DNA of 6,317 nucleotides from Thermoleophilaceae bacterium. Lineage in GTDB: Bacteria; Actinomycetota; Thermoleophilia; Solirubrobacterales; Thermoleophilaceae. The DNA lies in contig JACCSF010000145.1 in NCBI GenBank assembly GCA_013813135.1, forward strand, positions 1 through 6,317. Direction: 5' to 3'. This document shows, one piece after another, positions 1-6,115 of the stretch (position 1 is its first letter; every line of letters begins with the position of its first letter). The position numbers and the translations under genes were made by a program. The notes under the pieces were generated by a model. That model ran no database searches. It was given only the letters and a program-made list of their open reading frames with translations, and was not told where the DNA came from.

Positions 1-2
1 GG

Positions 3-92
3 CAGTTCTCCTGGAGCGAGGCCGCGCGCGGGACCATGGAGGCGTACGAGCGGGCGTTGCGGCGGGCGCGGGACGGGCGCCGAACCGCCTAA
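3..92 (+). CDS. C-terminal fragment of a GT4-type (group 1) glycosyltransferase, 5' end outside the window
   Basis: Only the last 29 codons and the TAA stop lie in the window; bases 1-2 belong to the preceding codon. The translated tail reads FSWSEAARGTMEAYERAL and then a basic end (RRARDGRR). The pattern 'F-S-W-x-x-A-A-x-x-T-x-x-x-Y' is the usual C-terminal helix of GT-B fold, family 4 glycosyltransferases, which transfer a sugar from a nucleotide donor. The complete glycosyltransferase at 3284-4405 ends in the same way (LSWRRIAEQTLALYEH), which supports the call. No catalytic residues are visible, so donor and acceptor are unknown. The TAA stop forms the first three bases of the putative -10 hexamer of the next gene. 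Confidence 0.7.
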   Translation, partial: QFSWSEAARGTMEAYERALRRARDGRRTA

Positions 93-95
93 CGT
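90..95 (+). promoter_or_regulatory. Putative -10 element TAACGT for the 107-1833 gene pair
   Basis: The hexamer TAACGT fits TANNNT and ends 11 nt before the GTG at 107, so transcription could begin at or next to the start codon. It overlaps the TAA stop of the upstream glycosyltransferase. No -35 element is recognisable in the GC-rich coding DNA upstream. The call rests mainly on the recurrence of the same arrangement before four other genes in the window. Confidence 0.5.
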
Positions 96-106
96 TCCGC
101 TCCGCC

Positions 107-694
107 GTGGGTTATTTCAACTGGCACGAGCAGCCGGGGTACTGGGGTGACGTCGTCTGCCACTTTGCCGCCGACGCGCGTCTGCTCGACGTCGGGTGCG
201 GCAGCGCCTGGCTGGCGGAGCACTTCGAGCACTACACGGGCATGGACGTGTCGCCGGAAGCGGTCGCCGAGGCTCACCGGCGTGGCCGAACCGTGGTCCA
301 GGGCAAGGCTGGCGAGCCGCTGCCCTTCGCGGATGAGAGCTTCGACGGCGTGGTGCTGAAGGACGTGCTCGAGCACGTGCCGGATCCGGTCGCCCTCGTC
401 CGCGAGGCCCGGCGCGTGCTGCGGCCGGGCGGGCTCTCGTTTGCGTCCTCGCCCGATGCCCAGCGTTGGGTCTGGGACGACTACACCCACCGGCGACCGT
501 TCTCCCGCAAGGCGTTTCGTCTGCTGTTCGAGGATCAGGGCTTTCGCGTCGAGCGCGCCGGCTACGAGTCCGTGATGCCCGGCACGGGGATCGTGTCGGG
601 CTGGACTCGGCGCAAGCGCCGGCCCCGGGTCCTGGCTGCCGCAGCCTGGCTGCCCATTGTCCGGCGGAACGTCTGGCTGCTCGCCCGCCGATGA
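107..694 (+). CDS. Class I SAM-dependent methyltransferase (Methyltransf_11/23 type)
   Basis: The 195-residue protein is a compact Rossmann-fold methyltransferase that would move a methyl group from SAM to an unknown acceptor, probably in the cytoplasm. Motif I is LLDVGCG at residues 26-32. The acidic end of strand 2 is GMDVSPEAV (D47). The motif II/III region LPFADESFDGVVLKDVLEHV spans residues 72-91, followed by ARRVLRPGG. A DYTHRRPFS segment after the core resembles the substrate-side loop of methyltransferases found in polysaccharide loci. The C-terminus is basic and hydrophobic. GTG at 107 is the only sensible start, because the next Met (46) would remove motif I. There is no Shine-Dalgarno sequence, but TAACGT lies 11 nt upstream. 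The stop overlaps the next start (ATGA), so it is probably co-translated with the adjoining glycosyltransferase. The substrate cannot be named. Confidence 0.88.
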   Translation: MGYFNWHEQPGYWGDVVCHFAADARLLDVGCGSAWLAEHFEHYTGMDVSPEAVAEAHRRGRTVVQGKAGEPLPFADESFDGVVLKDVLEHVPDPVALVREARRVLRPGGLSFASSPDAQRWVWDDYTHRRPFSRKAFRLLFEDQGFRVERAGYESVMPGTGIVSGWTRRKRRPRVLAAAAWLPIVRRNVWLLARR

Positions 695-1833
695 GCACCG
701 GGTCCCGGCCGCGCGTCGTACTGCTGCGCGGACACCAGCTGAACTCGTGGCACCTCCGTCCCTGGCGCCATCTAACCGACCGCTACCAGGTCACAGCACT
801 GCGCACGCGAAGCAACTGGTTCGACACCGGCGCGATCGGAATCGAGACGAGGGAGGTGCGCGCGCTGCGCGATCTGCTGCCGCCGGGGCGCGCCGGTCAG
901 ATGCTGTCGCGCATCCCGGGTGACCGTTACCTCGACCTGGTTCCCGAGCTGACCGGCGCCGAGATCGTGCATTCCCAGGATCTCGGCTTCTGGTACTCGA
1001 TGCAGGCCGCCAGGCACCGCAAGCGGCTCGGCTACAAGCTCGTGCTGACGGTCTGGGAGACGATCCCGTTCCTCGACGCCTACCGGAACGTCCGCACGCG
1101 GCCCTACCGCAAGCTCGCGTTGGCCGAGACCGACCTCTTCCTGGCCGCAACCGAACGAGCGCGAATGGCCCTGCTTCTGGAGGGGGCGCCCGAGGAGCGC
1201 ATCCGGATCTGCCCGCCCGGAGTCGACCTCGAGCTGTTCGCGATGGCGGCCGCGCCCGCGTCGCCGCCCGCCGAGCACCTGGTCGTGTCTTTTGGGCGGC
1301 TCGTGTGGGAGAAGGGGCACCAGGATCTCCTGCGAGCGGTGGCGGCGCTCCGGCGGGGGATCCTCCCGGGGGCGCGAGCCCCGCGCGTCCTGATCGTGGG
1401 CGCCGGGCCGGAACGTGGGCGGCTCGCGCGCTACGCCGGGGAGCTCGGCATCGACGATCTCGTCGAGATCCGCGCCGAGTCGCCGTACGCCGAGATGCCC
1501 TCGCTCTACGCGCGCGCTTCCTGCCTCGTGCTCGGGAGCCTGCAGGTGTGGTCCTGGGAGGAGCAGTTCGGGATGGTGCTGGTGGAGGCGCTGGCCGCCG
1601 GGCTGCCGATCGCCGCAGCCGCCTCGGGCGCGATCCCGGAGGTCTTGCGCGGCCAGGGGCGGACCTTCCCGCCTGGCGACTGGCCGGCGCTCGCACGCCT
1701 CCTGGCCGAGGGTCCGCTCAGCCGCCCGCCCGGGGAGCGCGTGTCGTACGAACCCGAACTGGTGGAGGAATACTCGAGCGTGGCGTTCGCGGACCGGCTC
1801 GCGGCGGCGTATGCGGATGTCCTCGCGCGCTGA
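691..1833 (+). CDS. GT4-family (group 1) glycosyltransferase
   Basis: This 380-residue GT-B glycosyltransferase is of normal length for family 4 and would transfer a sugar from a nucleotide donor with retention of configuration. The N-terminal acceptor domain starts with RVVLLRGHQLNSW and contains HSQDLGFW (from residue 94) and VWETIPF (from 121). The C-terminal donor domain starts near residue 198 with VVSFGRLVWEKG. R203 and K208 there are the expected diphosphate-binding residues. The family E-x7-E motif is E291 and E299 in EEQFGMVLVEALAAG, followed by a GAIPEVL loop. ATG at 691 was chosen because it lies in ATGA with the upstream stop and begins directly before the first beta strand. The frame stays open further upstream, but that stretch is antisense-like shadow of the methyltransferase. 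No Shine-Dalgarno sequence is seen, so translational coupling is likely. Donor and acceptor are unknown. Confidence 0.9.
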   Translation: MSTGSRPRVVLLRGHQLNSWHLRPWRHLTDRYQVTALRTRSNWFDTGAIGIETREVRALRDLLPPGRAGQMLSRIPGDRYLDLVPELTGAEIVHSQDLGFWYSMQAARHRKRLGYKLVLTVWETIPFLDAYRNVRTRPYRKLALAETDLFLAATERARMALLLEGAPEERIRICPPGVDLELFAMAAAPASPPAEHLVVSFGRLVWEKGHQDLLRAVAALRRGILPGARAPRVLIVGAGPERGRLARYAGELGIDDLVEIRAESPYAEMPSLYARASCLVLGSLQVWSWEEQFGMVLVEALAAGLPIAAAASGAIPEVLRGQGRTFPPGDWPALARLLAEGPLSRPPGERVSYEPELVEEYSSVAFADRLAAAYADVLAR

Positions 1834-1866
1834 GCCGCGCGGCGCCTCGACCCTGCCCCCTGTAGT

Positions 1867-1872
1867 TAGCAT
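1867..1872 (+). promoter_or_regulatory. Putative -10 element TAGCAT for the TylF-like gene
   Basis: TAGCAT lies in the 49-bp gap after the glycosyltransferase stop and ends 10 nt before the GTG at 1883. An overlapping TAGTTA sits 4 nt earlier. A weak TTGACC-like sequence, TCGACC (1847-1852), is 14 nt upstream, which is short for a -35 spacing, so I give it little weight. The surrounding DNA is otherwise very GC-rich, so this small AT patch stands out. Confidence 0.5.
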
Positions 1873-1882
1873 CCGCCGCCTC

Positions 1883-2650
1883 GTGGCTGCGATCGAGGAC
1901 GCTCCAAGGCTGAGCCTGCCGCGCCGCGTCGGGCGCCGGCTGCGGCCAATCGGGCTCGACGTCCCACTGGGCAGGCTCTATGACACCGCGCCGTCCAGAT
2001 CCGAGCTCGCCCGGATGCGCGAGTACAGGCACGCGGTGGGTCTCTGGAGGCACCTCCGCGCCGGCGGGTACACCATGATCGACAGCCGGCGCGCCCGCGC
2101 TCTGTCCCGCCTGGCGCGCGCCTGCGAGGAAGAGGGGGTGGCCGGAGCCCTGCTCGACTGCGGGTGCTTCAACGGGGGTTCGACGGTGATGATGGCCGCG
2201 GGCGCACCGTCGCGAGACGTGTGGGCCTTCGACTCCTTCGAGGGGCTCCCCGCACCCGGGCCAAACGACCCCGAGCGAGCGCACGACTGGACCGGCAGGC
2301 TGGTGGCGTCGGAGGAGAAGGTGCGCGAGGCCTTCCGGCGTTTCGCCCCGTCCACGCCGCTCCACGTCGTCAAGGGTTGGTTTCGGGACAGCTTCCCAGT
2401 GGCGCTGCCACAGATCGACACCGTGGGCCTTCTGCACGTGGACGGCGACTGGTACGAGTCCGTGAAGCTGACACTCGAGACATTCGAGCCGCGGGTGCAG
2501 GCCGGTGGCTTCGTCGTGATCGACGACTACGGCGCCTGGGAGGGGGCTCGCGCGGCCACCGACGAATACCGGTCGGCGCAGTCGATCACCACCCCGCTGG
2601 TCGAGATCGACCGGACGGCCACCTACTGGCGCAAGCCGGTCGCGGCCTGA
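1883..2650 (+). CDS. TylF/MycF-family sugar O-methyltransferase
   Basis: The 255-residue product fits the TylF/MycF/NovP family, SAM- and metal-dependent enzymes that methylate sugar hydroxyls on macrolides, aminocoumarins and related glycosides. Visible signatures are YTMIDSRRARAL before the core, motif I LLDCGCFNGGST (residues 90-101), VWAFDSFEGLP with the family loop after it, LLHVDGDWYESVKLTLE (D187, D189) and VVIDDYGAW (D214, D215). The spacing of these four aspartates agrees with the metal ligands and general base described for NovP, from memory. GTG at 1883 was chosen because TAGCAT lies 10 nt upstream. In-frame ATGs at 1811 and 1817 would overlap the glycosyltransferase and add about 22-24 residues of low-complexity sequence. 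It appears to be a single-gene unit, since the next promoter follows at 2668. A sugar is the likely acceptor, but its identity is unknown. Confidence 0.88.
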   Translation: MAAIEDAPRLSLPRRVGRRLRPIGLDVPLGRLYDTAPSRSELARMREYRHAVGLWRHLRAGGYTMIDSRRARALSRLARACEEEGVAGALLDCGCFNGGSTVMMAAGAPSRDVWAFDSFEGLPAPGPNDPERAHDWTGRLVASEEKVREAFRRFAPSTPLHVVKGWFRDSFPVALPQIDTVGLLHVDGDWYESVKLTLETFEPRVQAGGFVVIDDYGAWEGARAATDEYRSAQSITTPLVEIDRTATYWRKPVAA

Positions 2651-2667
2651 CCGAGGACACCCCCATC

Positions 2668-2673
2668 TACACT
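2668..2673 (+). promoter_or_regulatory. Putative -10 element TACACT for the 2682-4405 gene pair
   Basis: TACACT sits in the 31-bp gap between the TylF-like gene and the next methyltransferase, ending 8 nt before the GTG at 2682. CTGACC at 2647-2652 overlaps the TylF-like stop and could be a poor -35 with a 15-nt spacer. The start codon here was fixed by the reading frame independently of the hexamer. Confidence 0.55.
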
Positions 2674-2681
2674 GCCCGCCC

Positions 2682-3287
2682 GTGGCTCTCGCCCCTGAGC
2701 ACCAGAAGGACTTCGGGTGGCGCTCGTCGACGCTCGCGGGCGCGCTGCGGCTGCGGCCCCCCGTGGCTCAGATCACGTCCTCGGAGGGAGAGCTCACCGA
2801 ACGCTGGGCCACCGGCGCCAAGCGGGTCGTGCAGATCGGGATCGCCGAGGGGGGATCGGCTTGGCACGCCCGCCGCGCGATGGACCCGCGCGGCACGCTC
2901 CATTTGATCGACACCTATCCCACCGTCCTCGGGCTGAACCTGTCGCGGGTGACCGCCCGACGACTGGTCGGCGGCGTCGAGCGTGGCCGGGTCGAATGGC
3001 TGCGGGCGCGCTCGGACGAGGTGGCGAAGACCTGGGACCTCCCGATCGACTTCCTGTTCATCGACGGCGACCACTCCCACGACGCGGTGCGGCGCGACTG
3101 GGAGGACTGGAGCGGATATGTCACGCCCGGCGGGCATGTGGCGTTCCATGACGCCTTGAAGGACGCCCCCTGGATGGACGACTCCTACGGCTCCGCACGC
3201 TTTGTCTCCGAGCTGCTCGAGTCGCCGGGTCCGTGGCGCCTGATGGACCACGTCGACTCCCTCGCGGTGCTCGGCCGCGACCCGTGA
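2682..3287 (+). CDS. Class I SAM-dependent methyltransferase, Methyltransf_24-like
   Basis: The 201-residue protein resembles the small Methyltransf_24 group, class I enzymes common in polysaccharide and natural-product loci. After about 45 residues of N-terminal sequence, motif I reads VVQIGIAEGGSAW (residues 49-61), with the second strand at LHLIDTY (D77). The core continues with DFLFIDGDHSHDAV (residues 123-136), where D128, D130 and H131 form the characteristic IDGDHSY-like cluster. It then has YVTPGGHVAFHD ending at D157. These acidic and histidine residues are consistent with metal-assisted O-methylation, but that is inference. GTG at 2682 is the farthest upstream start and the next Met is residue 67, inside the fold. 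It lies 8 nt after TACACT with no Shine-Dalgarno sequence. The stop overlaps the following start (GTGA). Its substrate is unknown, and an annotation as 'hypothetical' or 'cephalosporin hydroxylase-like' is possible. Confidence 0.85.
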   Translation: MALAPEHQKDFGWRSSTLAGALRLRPPVAQITSSEGELTERWATGAKRVVQIGIAEGGSAWHARRAMDPRGTLHLIDTYPTVLGLNLSRVTARRLVGGVERGRVEWLRARSDEVAKTWDLPIDFLFIDGDHSHDAVRRDWEDWSGYVTPGGHVAFHDALKDAPWMDDSYGSARFVSELLESPGPWRLMDHVDSLAVLGRDP

Positions 3288-4405
3288 GGGTCCTCCTCTC
3301 AATCCACCACACGCTCGACCCCGACCTGGGCGCGCCTGGCATCACGCTCGCGCTCGGTAACGCGTACCGGGAGCTCGGGCACGACGTCGGCTTCCTCTCT
3401 TTCGAGGACCTGCCCGACCGGATGCCGGGCGTGGCCAAGGAAGCGCTGTATCCGTGGTTCGCCGCACCGCGGCTGCGTCGGGCCGCGGTCGAAGGCGTCG
3501 ACGTGATCGACGCCTCGACCGGCGACGCGTCGCTCTGGGCGCTGGCACGGCAGGGCCGCGGGCGATCGCCACTGCTGGTCACGCGCTCGCACGGCCTGGA
3601 GCATCGCTACTGGGCGCAGGCCTTGGAGGAGTCCGTCAGGAGCGGCGCGCGGATGCCGCTCCGAAGCCGGCTCTATCACGGTGGCGTGAGACTTCGCGAG
3701 GTCACGCGCTCGTTGCTGAGCGCCGACTACGTCATCTTCGGGAACGACGGCGACCGCGACTTCGCCGTAGAGCGGCTCGGCCTGGCTCCCGAACGGGCGC
3801 GTGTGTTCCCCAACGGCCTCCCGCGGTCTTTTCTCGACCTCCCGCTCGAGCCGGCTGAGTCGCTGGAGCGCATCGCCCACGTCGGCAGCTGGGCGGAGCG
3901 CAAGGGAAAGTCGTACCTCGCCGCGGCACTCTCAGCGGCGCTCGAGCGCGATCTCGGCCTGCGCGCGACGCTGTTAGGTACCCAGGTCGGCGCGGACACC
4001 GTGCTCGCCGATTTCCCTCACGGCGTTCGCGATCGCGTCGTCGCGGTGCCGCACTACCAGCACGGGGAGCTGCCGTCGCTGGTGCGCGGGCACCAGGTGG
4101 CGATCTCCGCCTCCCTGGCCGAGGGCTTCAGCCTCGCCCTGCCCGAGGCCATGGCCTGCGGGCTGGCGCCGGTGGTGACCGACATCCCGAGCGCTCGCGC
4201 GCTCGTGCGTCACGAGGACAACGGCCTGTTGGTGCCAACGCGAGACGCCCCCGCGATCACGCACGCGATCGAGCGGCTGAGCACCGACCCCGAGCTCCTG
4301 CGACGCCTTGGCGCGGGGGCCCACTCGACGGCCCAGACCCTCTCATGGCGCCGGATCGCCGAGCAGACCCTCGCGCTGTACGAGCACGGGCTGGCCACCC
4401 GCTGA
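3284..4405 (+). CDS. GT4-family (group 1) glycosyltransferase
   Basis: The 373-residue GT-B protein starts with RVLLSIHHTLDPDLGAPGIT, where LGAPGIT is the donor/acceptor-cleft loop after the first strand. The second half begins with RVFPNGLP and then HVGSWAERKGKSYL (from residue 199), where K207 is the diphosphate-binding Lys. The usual Arg of 'GR' is Ser202. The E-x7-E motif is E280 and E288 in AEGFSLALPEAMACG, followed by DIPSARALV and NGLLVP. It ends with the family C-terminal helix LSWRRIAEQTLALYEH. GTG at 3284 lies in GTGA with the preceding stop and directly precedes the first beta strand, so it was preferred to starts inside the upstream gene. It is probably translated by reinitiation. 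Its last 63 bp overlap the opposing methyltransferase. Function is sugar transfer to an unknown acceptor in a glycan pathway. Confidence 0.9.
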   Translation: MRVLLSIHHTLDPDLGAPGITLALGNAYRELGHDVGFLSFEDLPDRMPGVAKEALYPWFAAPRLRRAAVEGVDVIDASTGDASLWALARQGRGRSPLLVTRSHGLEHRYWAQALEESVRSGARMPLRSRLYHGGVRLREVTRSLLSADYVIFGNDGDRDFAVERLGLAPERARVFPNGLPRSFLDLPLEPAESLERIAHVGSWAERKGKSYLAAALSAALERDLGLRATLLGTQVGADTVLADFPHGVRDRVVAVPHYQHGELPSLVRGHQVAISASLAEGFSLALPEAMACGLAPVVTDIPSARALVRHEDNGLLVPTRDAPAITHAIERLSTDPELLRRLGAGAHSTAQTLSWRRIAEQTLALYEHGLATR

Positions 4406-5077
4406 CTCATCCGTCGCCAGGGGGCACGACGCCACGGCCATCAGCTGGCGGTGTCGCGTCGTGAATGCCCAAGCAGTTGCGAGCGCGTCGAAGGCCCGCC
4501 GCGGGAGCGCCCGGAACAACTGCTCGTGAAACTGGGGCCATGCGTGCGTCACGACGCGCACCAGCTCGACCTCGAAACCCGCCTCGTCCAGCAGGTTGCG
4601 AAGCAACAGAGGAGTCCAGGCGTACAGGTGGTGGTTGTCGTCCTCCAGGGGGTGGCGCTGTGTCCGCCAATCATCCAGGGGAAGCCACAGCACGAGCCGG
4701 CCGTTCGGCTTGAGCACTCGCCTGAGCCCGCACAGCTCGTCCCAGGGAGCAAGCGTGTGCTCGAGCGCGTGGTTCGAGATCACCACGTCGGCGAACCGCT
4801 CCGGAACCTCGCTGGTGGAGGCCACGACGTTCAGGCCGCGTTCCTGCGCCACGAGCCGGGCCGACTCGTTGGGCTCGACGCCGAGCCGCCTGCGCGCCGG
4901 CAGCAGCTCGAGCAGGTGGCCGGCCCCGCAGCCGAAATCGACGACCGCCGTATCGGAGCTCGTCCAGCGCTCGAACTTCGTGCGCTCGATCTGGGCGCTG
5001 AGCTCGCCTCCTTGCCCCTGCCAGGCGAAGTACTTCGTGCCCAGCTGCCCGCGGTAGTGCTTTCCGACTCGACCCAC
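4343..5077 (-). CDS. Class I SAM-dependent methyltransferase (Methyltransf_11/23 type), opposite strand
   Basis: Read on the minus strand, the 244-residue product has a KHYRGQLGTKYFAWQ lead-in, then VVDFGCGAGHLLELL (motif I, residues 45-59) and LGVEPNESAR (E68). It continues with ADVVISNHALEHTLAPW (residues 96-112) and RRVLKPNGRLVLWLP. This order is typical of SAM methyltransferases in O-antigen and other glycan clusters. DFGCGAG and EPN are characteristic of the variety whose N-terminus contains 'YFAWQ'. GTG (base G at 5077) is placed 8 nt after TAGACT on the minus strand. The frame stays open much further upstream, but that extension lies opposite the GT2 gene and encodes no recognisable domain. 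The last 21 codons run beneath the 3' end of the convergent glycosyltransferase. It is the only gene on this strand. The acceptor is unknown. Confidence 0.87.
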   Translation of the reverse strand: MGRVGKHYRGQLGTKYFAWQGQGGELSAQIERTKFERWTSSDTAVVDFGCGAGHLLELLPARRRLGVEPNESARLVAQERGLNVVASTSEVPERFADVVISNHALEHTLAPWDELCGLRRVLKPNGRLVLWLPLDDWRTQRHPLEDDNHHLYAWTPLLLRNLLDEAGFEVELVRVVTHAWPQFHEQLFRALPRRAFDALATAWAFTTRHRQLMAVASCPLATDESAGGQPVLVQREGLLGDPAP

Positions 5078-5085
5078 CGGTCGGC

Positions 5086-5091
5086 AGTCTA
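5086..5091 (-). promoter_or_regulatory. Putative -10 element TAGACT (minus strand) for the 5077-4343 methyltransferase
   Basis: Plus-strand AGTCTA reads TAGACT on the minus strand and ends 8 nt before the minus-strand GTG. It lies back to back with the plus-strand hexamer at 5123, with 31 bp between them, so the two promoters would share upstream DNA. The start codon of this gene was partly chosen from this hexamer, so the two calls are not independent. Confidence 0.5.
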
Positions 5092-5122
5092 GGAGCAGCC
5101 CGGCCGCCACCCCCCTGCTCGC

Positions 5123-5128
5123 TAGGCT
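5123..5128 (+). promoter_or_regulatory. Putative -10 element TAGGCT for the GT2 gene
   Basis: TAGGCT ends 9 nt before the GTG at 5138 in the 60-bp divergent gap. No -35 consensus is visible. The start codon is fixed by the open frame independently of the hexamer, so this is one of the cleaner examples of the window's TANNNT-GTG arrangement. Confidence 0.55.
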
Positions 5129-5137
5129 TCGCCGGCC

Positions 5138-6115
5138 GTGCGGGCCGAACACGCACCTCAGGCGACGGTCGTCGTGACGACCCGGAACCGATGCGACGAG
5201 CTCGCTCGGCTGCTGCCGACGCTCGCGGACCAGACCGCCGACGCCGAGATCCTGGTCGTCGACGACGGCTCGACCGACGGCACGCCGGAGTTGGTCCGCA
5301 CCCGCTTCCCGCAGGTGCGGCTCGAGCGCAGCGAGTCGCCGCTGGGCTACATCGTCCAGCGCACGCGCGCGGCGCAGCTCGCCCGAGCGCCGGTCATCGT
5401 CTCGGTCGACGACGACGCGGTCCTGCCGTCGCCGCGGACGCTCGAGCAGACGCTGGCCGACTTCGACCATCCACGTATCGGCTCGGTCGCGATCCCCTTC
5501 GTCGACGTCCGGCCGAGCGGCGAGTTGCTGCTGCAGCAGGCGCCGGAGGGTCCCGGCCGCTGGCTGACCTCCAGCTACGTGGGCACCGCCCATGCGGTCA
5601 GGCGCGACGTGTTCCTCGCCGTCGGCGGCTATCGGGCAGCGCTCATCCACCAGGCGGAGGAACCCGACTTCTGCCTGCGCATGCTGGCCGCCGGCTACGT
5701 CACCCGCATCGGCCGAGCCGACCCATTGCGTCACCTGATGTCGGAGAAGAGGGACTTTTCTCGGCTGGTCACCCAGAGCACTCGCAATCACCTGCTGCAC
5801 GGCGCCTACAACGTCCCGCTGCCCTATCTCCCGGTGCGTGTCGCGAAGGTGGCGCTGCACTCCGCGCTGCTGGCGCTCCGCCTGCGCGAGCCCGCCGCCA
5901 CCGCGCGTGGGATGTGGCTCGGGGTGCGTGACGGGTGGCGGCAGCGCGCGCACCGTGACCCGGTGGTGCGCTCGGTCTACCGGCTGGACCACGACATCCG
6001 CATGAAGGGACCGCTTCGACTCGAGGACGTGGAGCATCGGCTGCCTCCGCCCGGCGTCAGGGCGGCCCACTCGGCGGCGGCACCGGTCGAGGCCGCGTCG
6101 CCCTCCTCGCGGTGA
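5138..6115 (+). CDS. GT2-family glycosyltransferase
   Basis: The 325-residue protein has a GT-A fold of family 2, inverting enzymes that use nucleotide sugars with a divalent metal. The first strand and nucleotide-binding loop read ATVVVTTRNRCDEL (from residue 9), then ILVVDDGSTDGTPEL (residues 38-52). The metal-binding DXD lies in SVDDDAVLP (D91-D93), preceded by GYIVQRTRAAQLA. The acceptor-side acidic motif is QAEEPDFCLRML (E174, E175, D177). There is no clear transmembrane segment, so it is probably cytosolic or membrane-associated. The last 25 or so residues are Ala/Ser/Pro-rich and likely disordered. GTG at 5138 lies 9 nt after TAGGCT, directly before the fold. It ends in GTGA with the next gene, indicating a coupled pair. 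It diverges from the minus-strand methyltransferase. Donor and acceptor cannot be predicted. Confidence 0.9.
   Translation: MRAEHAPQATVVVTTRNRCDELARLLPTLADQTADAEILVVDDGSTDGTPELVRTRFPQVRLERSESPLGYIVQRTRAAQLARAPVIVSVDDDAVLPSPRTLEQTLADFDHPRIGSVAIPFVDVRPSGELLLQQAPEGPGRWLTSSYVGTAHAVRRDVFLAVGGYRAALIHQAEEPDFCLRMLAAGYVTRIGRADPLRHLMSEKRDFSRLVTQSTRNHLLHGAYNVPLPYLPVRVAKVALHSALLALRLREPAATARGMWLGVRDGWRQRAHRDPVVRSVYRLDHDIRMKGPLRLEDVEHRLPPPGVRAAHSAAAPVEAASPSSR

Larger units (their letters stand above)
5086..5128. repeat. Imperfect inverted repeat spanning the divergent promoter
   Basis: The left arm AGTCTAGGAGCAG (5086-5098) and right arm CTGCTCGCTAGGCT (5115-5128) are reverse complements apart from one substitution and one inserted base, separated by a 16-nt C-rich loop. 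Each arm carries one -10 hexamer at its outer end preceded by CTGCTC. It could be a binding site for a dimeric regulator, or two copies of one promoter pattern facing apart. A hairpin role as terminator is unlikely because no gene ends here. Confidence 0.55.

Noticed and set aside
466..690. N-terminal extension of the GT4 glycosyltransferase
   Set aside because: This stretch is an out-of-frame reading of the preceding methyltransferase. ATG 691 in the ATGA overlap directly precedes the first beta strand.
1834..1846. GC palindrome GCCGCGCGGC after the GT4 stop as a terminator
   Set aside because: The perfect palindrome is only 10 bp with no loop and no following T-run. Such GC palindromes are common by chance at this composition.
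772..1872. 366-codon open frame on the minus strand
   Set aside because: It lies opposite the GT4 gene at 691-1833, which has clear family motifs. The minus-strand translation shows no recognisable domain and has the Arg/Gly/Pro-rich composition of a GC-rich antisense shadow.
4451..5092. 213-codon plus-strand open frame between the GT4 and GT2 genes
   Set aside because: It is antisense to the methyltransferase at 4343-5077, whose SAM-binding motifs are intact. The plus-strand product has no family features.
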